Assembly: GCF_000337535.1 (NCBI RefSeq)
Contig: NZ_AOIP01000032.1
Span: 1 to 64,000, forward strand
Direction of reading: 5' to 3'
Length of the DNA stretch: 64,000 nucleotides
DNA from: Natrialba aegyptia DSM 13077
Lineage (GTDB): Archaea; Halobacteriota; Halobacteria; Halobacteriales; Natrialbaceae
A program made the translations under genes and the position numbers. Under the pieces are notes generated by a model. The model searched no databases. It saw only the letters and a program-made list of their open reading frames with translations, and was not told the origin of the DNA. The first letter of the stretch is position 1, and every line of letters starts with the position of its first letter. Positions 43,902 through 51,970 of this stretch are shown piece by piece.

Positions 43902-45574
43902 CGCGACTCACCGCCGTTCGTTCCGACCGTGCCAGCATCGCTGGCACCCTTTCCGGTCTCGTCCACCTGCTGGCCCGCCATGAGTAATCCGAGTTCTTCT
44001 TCGGTGATCGCATCCGGGTCGGTGACGTCGATGAACTCGCCTTCGTACATCACGGCCAGCCGATCGGACAGCGCCTGCACCTCGTCGAGCTTCGAGGAAA
44101 CCAGCACGATCGCGACTCCCTCCCGGCGGAGTTCGAGCAGTCGGTCGTGGATGAACTCGGTCGACCCGATGTCGACCCCGCGGGTGGGATACGTCGCGAT
44201 AACCAGCGAGGGATCGCGCTCGAACTCGCGGCCGACGATGAACTTCTGTTGGTTCCCGCCGGAGAACGAGCTGGCATCGGCGTCGGCGTCCGGCGGTCGG
44301 ACGTCGTAGGTGTCGATGAGGTCGTCCGTGTGGTCGCGGACGGCGGTCCAGTCGATGCGGCCGTCGGCTGCGAACTCGGGGGAACGCTGGCTTCCGAGGA
44401 TGCTGTTTTCGACGAGGTCGAACGGCATGACCAGCCCGCGCTCGTGGCGGTCCTCCGGAATGTAGGACATGCCGGCGTCGATCCGCCGGCGGCGAGACCA
44501 GTCGGTGATGTCCGTGCCTTCGTAGGCAATCGTTCCCGCATCGGGCGTTCGGAGGCCGGTGATCGCCTCGATCAGTTCGGCCTGGCCGTTCCCGTCGACG
44601 CCCGCGATACCAACGATCTCGCCGGCGCGAACGTCGAGATCGATGCCGGAGACGACATCGACGCCGCGAGCGTCCTCGACGGCGACGTTCCGCGTCGAGA
44701 GGACGACCTTACCCGTCGTGACGGGGTCGGCGTCGACCTCGAGAAGCACCTCGCGACCGACCATGCGCTCGGCCAGGTCTTCGCGGTCCGTGCGTTCGGG
44801 CGCGACCGTCCCCACGGATTCGCCGTCCCGGAGAATCGTAATCGCGTCGGCTGCGTGGGTCGCCTCCTCGAGTTTGTGCGTGATGAAGATGACCGTCTTT
44901 CCCTGGGCAGTGAGTTCGTCGAGCACGTCGTAGAGGTCCTCGACCTCCTGGGGTGTGAGGACGGCCGTCGGTTCGTCGAGAATCAGTACGTCCGTGCCGC
45001 GAAACAGCGCTTTGAGAATTTCGACGCGTTGCTGGACGCCGACGCTCAGGTCCTCGACGGTCGCCTCGGGATCGACATCGAACCCGTACCGATCGCAGAG
45101 GTCGTCGATCTCGCGGGCGATCTGCTCGCGGTCGACCGCCATGCCGAACCACTTGGTCGGCTCGTTCCCCAGGGCGATGTTCTCGGCGACCGTCATGGAG
45201 TCGACCAGCATGAAGTGCTGGTGGATCATCCCGATACCGGCGTCGATGGCATCCTGCGGCGAGCCGAACCCGCGCTCGGTTCCATCGACGACGACACGCC
45301 CCGCCTCCGGTTCGTAGAGCCCGTAGAGGACGTTCATCAGCGTCGTCTTCCCCGCGCCGTTCTCGCCGAGCAAGGCGTGAACGCTCCCCCGTTCGACGCG
45401 CAAATCGACGTCGTCGTTCGCGACGACGCCGGGGAATCGCTTGGTGATTCCGTCGAGGTGGACGGCGAGATCCGTCCCCGTCTCCCCCGTTCTCGTCCCG
45501 CGGTCGGCGGTATCTACCTCCGACCCGGCGGCCAGTTCTGCTCCGTCCGTCGTTCCCGGTCCCGGCTTGGTCAT
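43898..45574 (-). CDS. nucleoside ABC transporter, duplicated ATP-binding protein
   Basis: 558 residues from the ATG at 45572-45574; the longer in-frame stretch is antisense noise inside the BMP gene. Two ABC cassettes. First: Walker A LLGENGAGKTTLM, signature LSVGVQQR, Walker B VLILDEPTAVLTP. Second: degenerate P loop GVDGNGQAEL, signature FSGGNQQKF, Walker B replaced by LVIATYPTRGVD, as in RbsA-type and YufO ATPases, where the second site is weak. Drives the two downstream permeases. N-terminal 45 residues are disordered. Confidence 0.93.
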   Translation of the reverse strand: MTKPGPGTTDGAELAAGSEVDTADRGTRTGETGTDLAVHLDGITKRFPGVVANDDVDLRVERGSVHALLGENGAGKTTLMNVLYGLYEPEAGRVVVDGTERGFGSPQDAIDAGIGMIHQHFMLVDSMTVAENIALGNEPTKWFGMAVDREQIAREIDDLCDRYGFDVDPEATVEDLSVGVQQRVEILKALFRGTDVLILDEPTAVLTPQEVEDLYDVLDELTAQGKTVIFITHKLEEATHAADAITILRDGESVGTVAPERTDREDLAERMVGREVLLEVDADPVTTGKVVLSTRNVAVEDARGVDVVSGIDLDVRAGEIVGIAGVDGNGQAELIEAITGLRTPDAGTIAYEGTDITDWSRRRRIDAGMSYIPEDRHERGLVMPFDLVENSILGSQRSPEFAADGRIDWTAVRDHTDDLIDTYDVRPPDADADASSFSGGNQQKFIVGREFERDPSLVIATYPTRGVDIGSTEFIHDRLLELRREGVAIVLVSSKLDEVQALSDRLAVMYEGEFIDVTDPDAITEEELGLLMAGQQVDETGKGASDAGTVGTNGGESR

Positions 45575-45578
45575 GCGG

Positions 45579-46628
45579 TTACAGTGCTGTTGGAACGTCG
45601 ATCTCGCCGTCGATGATCGCCTGTCTGGACTCCTCGACCTGCGTCTTGACTTCCTCGGGAATCTCGTCGCCGATCGTATCGCCGTAGACCGCAGCGACAC
45701 CGTCTTCTTCAAGCCCCAGGCGCTCCTCGCCGGCCTCGAACTCGTCGTTGACGGCGGACTCGACGGCGGAATACACCGCGTTGTCGACGCGCTTGACCAT
45801 ACTCGCGAGAATCACGTCGGCGAGGTCCTCGTTCGAGACGGACTGGTCGTCGTCGACGCCGATCGCGAACCGCCCCTCGTCTCGCGCCGCCTGGAAGACG
45901 CCGATACCGGTTCGGCCGGCCGCGTGGAAGATGATGTCCGCGTCCTCGTTCTGGTACATCGTTCTGGCGGTTTGCTGCCCGCCGCCGGTGTCCTCGAAGC
46001 TCCCGACGTACGCCGAGACGACCTCGGCATCATCGTTTGCGTACTCGACGCCGGCTCGGAATCCGGCCTCGAAGGACTCGATCAGTGGCGATTCAGTCGC
46101 CCCGACGAAGCCGACCACGTCGGCGTCCGGATTCGTCTCGCCCTCGCCGGCCGCGAACTCGCGATCCGTCAGCAGTCCGGCCAGATGACCGACCTGGAAC
46201 GATCCTGCGGGCTCGTCGAAGATGTAGCTTCGAACGTTATCCGCCTCGACGACCTCGTCGACGATGATGAAGTTCTGCTCCGGATACGCCGGCGCGTTCT
46301 CCCCGAGAGCCTGCGCCTGTGCGTACCCGATACAGTTGACCAGATCGTACTCGCCGGACTCCGCAAACGTGCTCTGTGCGCTGCTAAACTCCCCGTTCGA
46401 ATCCGGCTCCCGCTTGTCAACCGCGATATTGAACTCGTCCCGCGCCTGGTCGAGTCCTTTCTTTGCCATGTCGTTGAACGAATCGTCGCCGAGGCCACCG
46501 ACCGCATACACCGTTCCGATCTGAACATCGGCACTCCCCTCGTCACCGAACCCGCCGACACATCCGGCAAGGCCTGCCAACCCAACAGTGCCCACTCCCG
46601 TAAGGAACCGCCGTCGATCTCGTGACAT
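45579..46628 (-). CDS. BMP-family nucleoside-binding lipoprotein (Tat-exported)
   Basis: 349 residues from the ATG at 46626-46628. Signal DRRRFLTGVGTVGLAGLAGC has twin arginines and a lipobox. The mature protein has the Med/PnrA/BmpA fold: GGLGDDSFNDMAKKGLDQA, the SAYVGSFEDTGGGQQTA loop, and AGRTGIGVFQAARDEGRFAIGVDDDQS. PnrA-type proteins bind purine or pyrimidine nucleosides. First gene of a coupled binding protein-ATPase-permease-permease operon, followed by cdd and udp in the same direction. Confidence 0.92.
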   Translation of the reverse strand: MSRDRRRFLTGVGTVGLAGLAGCVGGFGDEGSADVQIGTVYAVGGLGDDSFNDMAKKGLDQARDEFNIAVDKREPDSNGEFSSAQSTFAESGEYDLVNCIGYAQAQALGENAPAYPEQNFIIVDEVVEADNVRSYIFDEPAGSFQVGHLAGLLTDREFAAGEGETNPDADVVGFVGATESPLIESFEAGFRAGVEYANDDAEVVSAYVGSFEDTGGGQQTARTMYQNEDADIIFHAAGRTGIGVFQAARDEGRFAIGVDDDQSVSNEDLADVILASMVKRVDNAVYSAVESAVNDEFEAGEERLGLEEDGVAAVYGDTIGDEIPEEVKTQVEESRQAIIDGEIDVPTAL

Positions 46629-46647
46629 ACGACCGGCTAGCGTACAC

Positions 46648-46660
46648 AATTGGTTTATAC
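46648..46660 (-). promoter_or_regulatory. TATA-like box of the nucleoside transporter operon
   Basis: On the minus strand cgggtataaacc is centred about 27 bases before the ATG at 46628, fitting a leaderless or near-leaderless start. Confidence 0.5.
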
Positions 46661-46793
46661 CCGTCGAAATTCCCGCTTAGAGTTCACGATTCGAGACACA
46701 GTTCAACAGCCGATCACGACTCACCCCAGACAGTGAGACAATCTCACAAAAGCCGCCGGCGGAATTCCGAGTTCAGCCGTGCGATCGACGCCC

Positions 46794-48164
46794 CTAGGCG
46801 GCGTCCGCGACCGCCGTCTCGATGACCGCTTGCGCCTCGGCGACGAGTTCATCGACGGCCTCGCTTTCGGCGTAGAGGCGGACGTACGGTTCGGTGCCGC
46901 TCGGCCGAACGAGGAGCCACGACGCGTCGTCGAACTCGAGGCGGATGCCGTAGTCGGTGTCGACGGTCGTCTCGGGGAACGCCGCGGGCAGTTCGCTCTC
47001 GAGCGCCGCCATCACGTCGGCTTTGCGCTGGTCCGGACACTCGACGCTGACCTTCCGGTAGGGTCGTTCGGTAACGGGGGCGCGGAGAGCGTCGGTGTCG
47101 CCCGCGGCGGCGACCAGTGCGGCGACGACGGCCGCGCTCGTGACGCCGTCGATCCACCCGCCGAAGGCCGTGTGGATGTGCTTCCAGGGCTCGGCCGCGA
47201 AAACGACCTCGGTGAACTCGTCTCCGGCGGCGCGTTCCCGGGCGATGCCCTCGTGAAGCGCCCCCAGACGGACGCGTTCGACGCGCCCGCCTGCGTCCCG
47301 AACTCGCTCGTCGATCCGCGCCGAGGCGTTCGGCGTCGTGACGACGACCGGATCGTCGGCGTCGCTCGTGGCCGTATAGTGCGCTGCAACGACGGCCAGG
47401 ATGGTGTCTTCGTGGATCACGTTGCCGTCGGGATCGAGGACGACCAGCCGGTCCGCGTCGCCGTCGTGTGCCAGCCCGAGGTCGAACGAGCCCTCCGCGA
47501 GGAACGCGGTGAACGACGAGAGCGTTTCCGGCGTCGGTTTGCTCTCTCGAGCCGGGAAGTGGCCGTCGACGGTCGCGTTCACGCCGACGACGGTCGCGCC
47601 GAGGGCGTCGAGGACCTGCGGCGTCGCGAGCGCGCCGACGCCGTTTCCGCAGTCGACGGCGATCGAAAGACCGGCGAGGGGCGACTCTCCAAACTCGTCG
47701 AACTGGTCGCGAACGTACGCAGCGACCGCGGTTCGGTACGGGTCGAGTATCTCGAGTTCGTTCGATCGACCCCACTGATCCCACGCGGATTGCGACGAGC
47801 CGGCGTCGATGGCACCCTCGATGCGCTGTTCGGCGTCGCGATCGAACTCGACCCCGTCGGCGAAGAGTTTGATGCCGTTGTCCGTCGGCGGGTTGTGACT
47901 CGCGGTGAGCATGACGCCCGTTCGTCCTCGCGAGGCGAAGGCGAGCGCCGGCGTCGGCACCTGGCCGAGACGGCACACGTCCGCGCCGGCACTCTCCAGA
48001 CCGGCTTCCATCGCCGCTGCCAGTGCCGGTCCCGTTTCGCGTCCGTCGCGGCCGACGACGACCGTCTCGCCGGGTTCGCCGACGGCCTGCCCGACCGAGA
48101 GGGCGAGCGACGGCGTGATTTGCTCGACCGGTCCGCGGATGCCCGCGGTCCCGAATAGTGTCAT
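46794..48164 (-). CDS. phosphohexomutase-family enzyme (phosphoglucosamine/phosphomanno- or pentomutase)
   Basis: 456 residues from the ATG at 48162-48164 (TLFGTAGIRGPV). Active-site serine loop MLTASHNPPTDNG, metal loop AHDGDADRLVV, sugar loop region FAAEPWKHIHTAFGGWIDG and phosphate-binding VRPSGTEPYVRLY are all intact. Family members interconvert sugar-1 and sugar-6 (or -5) phosphates. Usual archaeal annotation is phosphoglucosamine or phosphomannomutase; its place directly upstream of the nucleoside operon makes ribose-1-phosphate a possible substrate, but that is inference. Confidence 0.88.
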   Translation of the reverse strand: MTLFGTAGIRGPVEQITPSLALSVGQAVGEPGETVVVGRDGRETGPALAAAMEAGLESAGADVCRLGQVPTPALAFASRGRTGVMLTASHNPPTDNGIKLFADGVEFDRDAEQRIEGAIDAGSSQSAWDQWGRSNELEILDPYRTAVAAYVRDQFDEFGESPLAGLSIAVDCGNGVGALATPQVLDALGATVVGVNATVDGHFPARESKPTPETLSSFTAFLAEGSFDLGLAHDGDADRLVVLDPDGNVIHEDTILAVVAAHYTATSDADDPVVVTTPNASARIDERVRDAGGRVERVRLGALHEGIARERAAGDEFTEVVFAAEPWKHIHTAFGGWIDGVTSAAVVAALVAAAGDTDALRAPVTERPYRKVSVECPDQRKADVMAALESELPAAFPETTVDTDYGIRLEFDDASWLLVRPSGTEPYVRLYAESEAVDELVAEAQAVIETAVADAA

Positions 48165-48235
48165 ACTGGCCCGTTCCGCGAGCAACTACTTATATGACGT
48201 GACACGAGCGCTGCGCGCTGGACCCATCGGAGCAG

Positions 48236-48623
48236 TCAGGAGACGATTGCACGCCAGCCCGGTTCGTAACAGAGACCGTACGCCGCGGGGAGCGTAACCA
48301 CCGACAGCGCCGGGACGAACAGGAGCACGCTGAACGGATCCGGCGGCGCGATGATCGACCCGACGATGTATGCGGTACCGATACCGATACCGGCCGTGCC
48401 GATCAACCGTTCGCGTCGCGTGGCCGGTTCGCTCCGGTCGGGAAGCCGCCGCCTGTAGACGAGGTACGCAAGGGCGGCGATAGACAGGGTAAAGAAGGTA
48501 GCCAATCCAGGTACCTCCGTCCGCTCCGCGAGCGGCAGCATCGGCGCTGACGGCGTAGCTGAGACAGAGTCCAGTCAGCGGGAGCGCGAGGAGGAACACG
48601 AATCAGACAAGAACGGGGATCAT
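48236..48623 (-). pseudogene. broken small membrane protein gene (in-frame TGA plus frameshift)
   Basis: An ATG at 48621-48623 opens MIPVLV, meets TGA at 48603-48605, then continues in frame as FVFLLALPLTGLCLSYAVSA. The same protein resumes in another frame near 48541 (MLPLAERTEVPGLATFFTLS, then three further hydrophobic segments to the stop at 48236). Joined, it is a plausible four-helix protein of about 128 residues. A minus-strand TATA-like box (tattattttcg, centred near 48651) is correctly spaced for the ATG. If TGA came from TGG, one base change and one indel separate it from an intact gene. The second part could still be made from its own ATG. Confidence 0.6.
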
Positions 48624-48738
48624 TGTTTGTAACGTGGATGAAGACCGAAAATAATACTGTTTCGGCCACCGGCCGCGAAGACGTATCCGTCCGTTCCGTA
48701 CGCCAGCGAACCGCGAGCCGAGTTCGTACGCCCGGTGC

Positions 48739-48756
48739 GCTAAAATATATTTTAGC
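48739..48756. promoter_or_regulatory. 18-bp perfect AT-rich palindrome, likely TATA box of the proteasome pair
   Basis: gctaaaatatattttagc reads the same on both strands. Centred 51 bases before the beta-subunit ATG, it would place a transcription start near 48774, leaving a leader with a gagga ribosome-binding word ahead of the ATG. A symmetrical TATA box could also be a regulator site. Confidence 0.55.
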
Positions 48757-48798
48757 TACCACCTATTCCGACGGGGACCCTCGATTCTCACGAGGATA

Positions 48799-49464
48799 AT
48801 GCACGGGACAGACTCCGACGGAATCATCACGACAGGCACGACGACGGTCGGCCTCGTCGGCGCGGACGGCGTCGTCCTCGCAGCCGACAGCCGAGCGAGC
48901 CTCGGCGGCCGATTCGTCACGAACCGCACGGCCCGGAAGGTCGTCCCCGTCGACGACCGAACGGCGCTCACCTTCGCCGGCAGCGTCGGCGACGCCCAGT
49001 CGTTCGTCCGCCGCCTCCGCGCCGAACTCGCGCTGTACGATATGGATCACGAACCCGGCGCGTCGGTCGACACCGCGGCGACGGTCGCCGCCGATCTCAT
49101 CCGCCGCGACGGAACTCCTCAACTCGAACTCGTTCTGGGCGGGGTCGCTCCCGAATCGACCGTCTACCAGATCGACCCCGCTGGCGGTGTTATGGACGCA
49201 CCGATCGCCGCCAGCGGGAGCGGGATGCAACTCGCCTACGGCTACCTGGAAGACGCCTACGACCCCGAACAGTCGGTTGCGGAACTCCGAGCCGTCGCCG
49301 CGATGGCCGTCCGAAACGCGACCGAGCGCGACACCGCCAGCGGCGACGGCATGACCGTCGCGACGATCACCGCAGACGAACTCGAACGCGAGCAGTACGA
49401 CGGCATCGAACGCGCCGTTTCCGCCGCTACCAGCCAGCCCACAGACTCGGAGGTGGCCCGATGA
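48799..49464 (+). CDS. psmB: proteasome beta-subunit paralogue
   Basis: 221 residues. A short propeptide (MHGTDSDGIITTG) precedes the catalytic threonine of TTTVGLVGADGVVLAADSRA. With Thr as residue 1, Asp17 and Arg19 are kept, and the active-site lysine appears as K34 after a one-residue insertion in GGRFVTNRTARK. The Gly-Ser-Gly of SGSGMQ and GDGMTVATI are kept too, so an active peptidase is predicted. It self-processes and degrades unfolded proteins inside the 20S barrel. The stop overlaps the alpha-type gene by four bases. Shorter than typical haloarchaeal PsmB. Confidence 0.92.
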   Translation: MHGTDSDGIITTGTTTVGLVGADGVVLAADSRASLGGRFVTNRTARKVVPVDDRTALTFAGSVGDAQSFVRRLRAELALYDMDHEPGASVDTAATVAADLIRRDGTPQLELVLGGVAPESTVYQIDPAGGVMDAPIAASGSGMQLAYGYLEDAYDPEQSVAELRAVAAMAVRNATERDTASGDGMTVATITADELEREQYDGIERAVSAATSQPTDSEVAR

Positions 49465-50345
49465 ACGCGAGTTCACGCCAGCAAGCCTACGACCGCGGGC
49501 ACACGATTTTCTCTCCTGACGGCCGGCTTTACCAGGTCGAGTACGCCCGGGAGGCGGTCGAGCGCGGCTCGCCGAGCGTCGGCGTCGTGACGAGCGAGGG
49601 CGTCGTCCTCGCGGCGCGCAAGCGCGTTCGGTCGCCGCTGCTCGAGCCGGATTCGGTCGAAAAGATCCACCGCGTCGACGATCATCTCGCCGTCGCGACC
49701 GCCGGCCACGCCGCCGACGCGCGCCAACTCGTCGACGCGGCCCGCAAGCGCTGTCAGCAGCATCGCCTGCAGTACGGGGAACCGATCACCGTCTCGGTCC
49801 TCGCGAGCGACCTCGCGGATCACATCCAGGAGCAGACCCAATCTGGCGGGACGCGACCGTACGGGGCTGCGGTGCTCGTCGGGGGTGTCGATCCAGGCCC
49901 GGGCCCGAGTCCGGACCCGAGTCCCAATCCGGATTCCTCCCCCGCCTCCGACAACCGATCCGCCGACGAAATCGAGCCCGAACCCGAGCACGAGTCGGTC
50001 ACGGACCGGACCGCACAGCCGGCACTCTACGAGGTCGATCCGGGCGGCACGTTCTACGGCTGGCGCGGAACCGCCATCGGCGACGGTACCGCCGAGATCC
50101 GATCGTTCCTCGAGACTGAACTCGGTGGCGGCGATTCCAGTGAAACGCAAGCCTTGACCCGGGATCACGGGCTCTCGATCGCTCTCGACGCACTCGCAAC
50201 CACGGCCGCGGACGACCGCCCGCTCTCACCGACGACGGTCACGGCTCGCGTTCTCGGACCCGAACCGGAATCGGAATCGAGTTCGGGACAGTCGACGCCA
50301 GTCGGCGACGACGAACTCGAACGGATACTCGACGCGCTCGAATAA
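49461..50345 (+). CDS. psmA: proteasome alpha-subunit paralogue with Pro/acidic insert
   Basis: 294 residues. The alpha N-terminus is intact: QQAYDRGHTIFSPDGRLYQVEYAREAVERG, in two family blocks, forming the gate, and RSPLLEPDSVEKIH with the pocket lysine follows. Between the strand ending LVGGVD and LYEVDPGGTFYGW lies an insert of about 42 residues (145-186) rich in Pro, Asp, Ser and Glu, absent from usual PsmA. The C-terminus adds a further disordered acidic tail and lacks an obvious HbYX-related feature, as expected for alpha rings. Coupled to the beta gene, so a dedicated alternative 20S particle is likely. Confidence 0.9.
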   Translation: MNASSRQQAYDRGHTIFSPDGRLYQVEYAREAVERGSPSVGVVTSEGVVLAARKRVRSPLLEPDSVEKIHRVDDHLAVATAGHAADARQLVDAARKRCQQHRLQYGEPITVSVLASDLADHIQEQTQSGGTRPYGAAVLVGGVDPGPGPSPDPSPNPDSSPASDNRSADEIEPEPEHESVTDRTAQPALYEVDPGGTFYGWRGTAIGDGTAEIRSFLETELGGGDSSETQALTRDHGLSIALDALATTAADDRPLSPTTVTARVLGPEPESESSSGQSTPVGDDELERILDALE

Positions 50346-50384
50346 CACGACACGGCGTCGTCACGCCACGTTTACCGCTTTCAC

Positions 50385-51413
50385 TTATTCTACCGTTTCT
50401 GCCGTTTCCACCGTCTCCGCCGTCTCCGCTGTTGCCCGTTGCGTCTCGATCACGTCCACTCGTTCATCGACGTACAACGCGAGCACCGAGTCGTCGAGTT
50501 CAACCACGACGCGGACGGCGAGCGGGTCCTCCGAGAGCACCGTCTCGGCCCACTCGTGGCCGACGTTCCAGATCGGGCGGTCGCGCACGTCCCGGTCGTG
50601 ATCGTGGTAGAACGAGACGACGGCCGGGTGCGAGAGCAACGAGAGCGCGACGGGCGCACGCAGCGTCATCCCGCAGCGCGAACAGCTGAACTCGGCCTGG
50701 ACGTGGTCGGTGTGCTCGGCCGGGAGCAGGTCTTCGGTCGCCGGCGAGAGCGTCGCGAGCCGAGCATCGACCGCGCCGCTGCAGTCGGGACAGACGCCGT
50801 CGCGCACGAGCGAGAGCCGGTGTCTGTGGTGGCGGTCGAAGGCGGCCGGAAACGCCGCGCCGTGGGAGTCGAGCCCGGCGGGCGGAAAGCCGAGCCGAAG
50901 GAGCCGCCGGTCGCAGTGCTCGCAGCGCACCGTCACTCTGTTATCGTTCGCCTGCGCCGTCAGCGCCGCCCGGCTACAGAACGGACAGTCGTCGTCGAGT
51001 TCGGTCGGGGGATGATCGACCCGCTGGGTGTACGTTCCGGTGGCGATCGCTCGCGCGATCCGCTCGCCGGCGTAGGTGAGTTCGTAGCCCTCACCGCCGT
51101 CCTCGGCACCGGACTCCACCTTTCGGAGGTACGGCCCGACGAGTTCGTCCAGGTGATAGGCGAATCCGGCGGTGGTGTCGACCTCGGAGGCGTCAAAGAG
51201 CGCCGAGAAGGTGGGCGTCGAAGGCGTGGATTCAGCGTGGTCTCCGTCGTCGCTCTCGGCGGTGGTGTCCCCGTCGCTGAACTCGAGCATCGTCTCGAGA
51301 ATCCCCATCCGGATCTCGTTGCCGAGCGCCTGGAAGGCGTCGCTCGGGTCCGAGACGCGGTCGCTGGGCTCGGGGGCGGCGATCGGTAATTCCTCTCCGT
51401 CCTCTGCGGACAT
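50385..51413 (-). CDS. ArsR-like HTH protein with zinc ribbons
   Basis: 342 residues from the ATG at 51411-51413 (MSAEDGEELPIAAP). An N-terminal winged-helix begins with DAFQALGNEIRMGILETML and TAGFAYHLDELVGPYL; ELTYAGERIARAI ends the domain. Then two zinc-ribbon pairs: CPFCSRA/CEHCDRR and CPDCSGA/CSRCGM, and a C-terminal domain. This is a haloarchaeal regulator family (DUF7351-like by recollection). The last 16 residues are a TAETVE-type repeat coded by 9-base units. Target unknown. Confidence 0.8.
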   Translation of the reverse strand: MSAEDGEELPIAAPEPSDRVSDPSDAFQALGNEIRMGILETMLEFSDGDTTAESDDGDHAESTPSTPTFSALFDASEVDTTAGFAYHLDELVGPYLRKVESGAEDGGEGYELTYAGERIARAIATGTYTQRVDHPPTELDDDCPFCSRAALTAQANDNRVTVRCEHCDRRLLRLGFPPAGLDSHGAAFPAAFDRHHRHRLSLVRDGVCPDCSGAVDARLATLSPATEDLLPAEHTDHVQAEFSCSRCGMTLRAPVALSLLSHPAVVSFYHDHDRDVRDRPIWNVGHEWAETVLSEDPLAVRVVVELDDSVLALYVDERVDVIETQRATAETAETVETAETVE

Positions 51414-51454
51414 AGGATACTGTATACTCGGGCTGCGTGGAGAAGTAGCTTCGT

Positions 51455-51970
51455 TTATCCCCGGTGCTTTTCCTTCTCGAGTACCCGCACGTTCTCGATT
51501 CCGGTCTCCGGATACTGGCCGCTCTCGTCCTTCTCGACGGCCTTGACCATATCCCAGACGACGTTGAGGCCGGTCGTGACGCCCTCGAGCGCCTCCATCT
51601 CGCAGCCGGTCTTGCCCGTCGTCTCGACCGCCACCGCGAGTTCGACGCGGTTCTCGGCGATCGAGAACTCGGTGTCGACGTTCGTGATCGGGATCTGGTG
51701 GCACATCGGGACCGTCTCCCAGGTGTGTTTGACGGCCTGGATCGCGCCGATACGGGCGGTTGCGAGCACGTCTCCTTTGCCGATTTCGTCCTCGCGGATG
51801 GCCTCGACGGTCGACTCTTGCAGCCGGATTTCGCCCGCCGCGACGGCCCGGCGCTCGCTGTCGGGCTTGTCGCCGACGTCGACCATCTGCACGTCGCCGT
51901 CGTCGGTGGTGTGCGTGAGGTCGCCGGTATCGGCGTCCTCGCCGTCCGCCGGCGGTGAATCGTCAGTCAT
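51455..51970 (-). CDS. moaC: cyclic pyranopterin monophosphate synthase
   Basis: 171 residues from the ATG at 51968-51970. Family motifs: VDVGDKPDSERRAVAAGEI, MCHQIPITNV and KTGCEMEALEGVTTGLNVVW, followed by DMVKA. Acts with MoaA in the first step of molybdenum cofactor synthesis. The N-terminal 28 residues are an acidic disordered tail. Its ATG overlaps the nnrDE stop by eight bases, so both are read together. Relevant to a cell that has molybdopterin-type iron-sulfur proteins. Confidence 0.94.
   Translation of the reverse strand: MTDDSPPADGEDADTGDLTHTTDDGDVQMVDVGDKPDSERRAVAAGEIRLQESTVEAIREDEIGKGDVLATARIGAIQAVKHTWETVPMCHQIPITNVDTEFSIAENRVELAVAVETTGKTGCEMEALEGVTTGLNVVWDMVKAVEKDESGQYPETGIENVRVLEKEKHRG

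Noticed and set aside
44147-45616. 489-codon frame antisense to the ABC ATPase
   Set aside because: Lacks any motif; the minus strand carries both Walker sets.
46779-48158. 459-codon frame antisense to the phosphohexomutase gene
   Set aside because: Mirrors the reading of the real gene; no motif; opposite strand has all catalytic loops.
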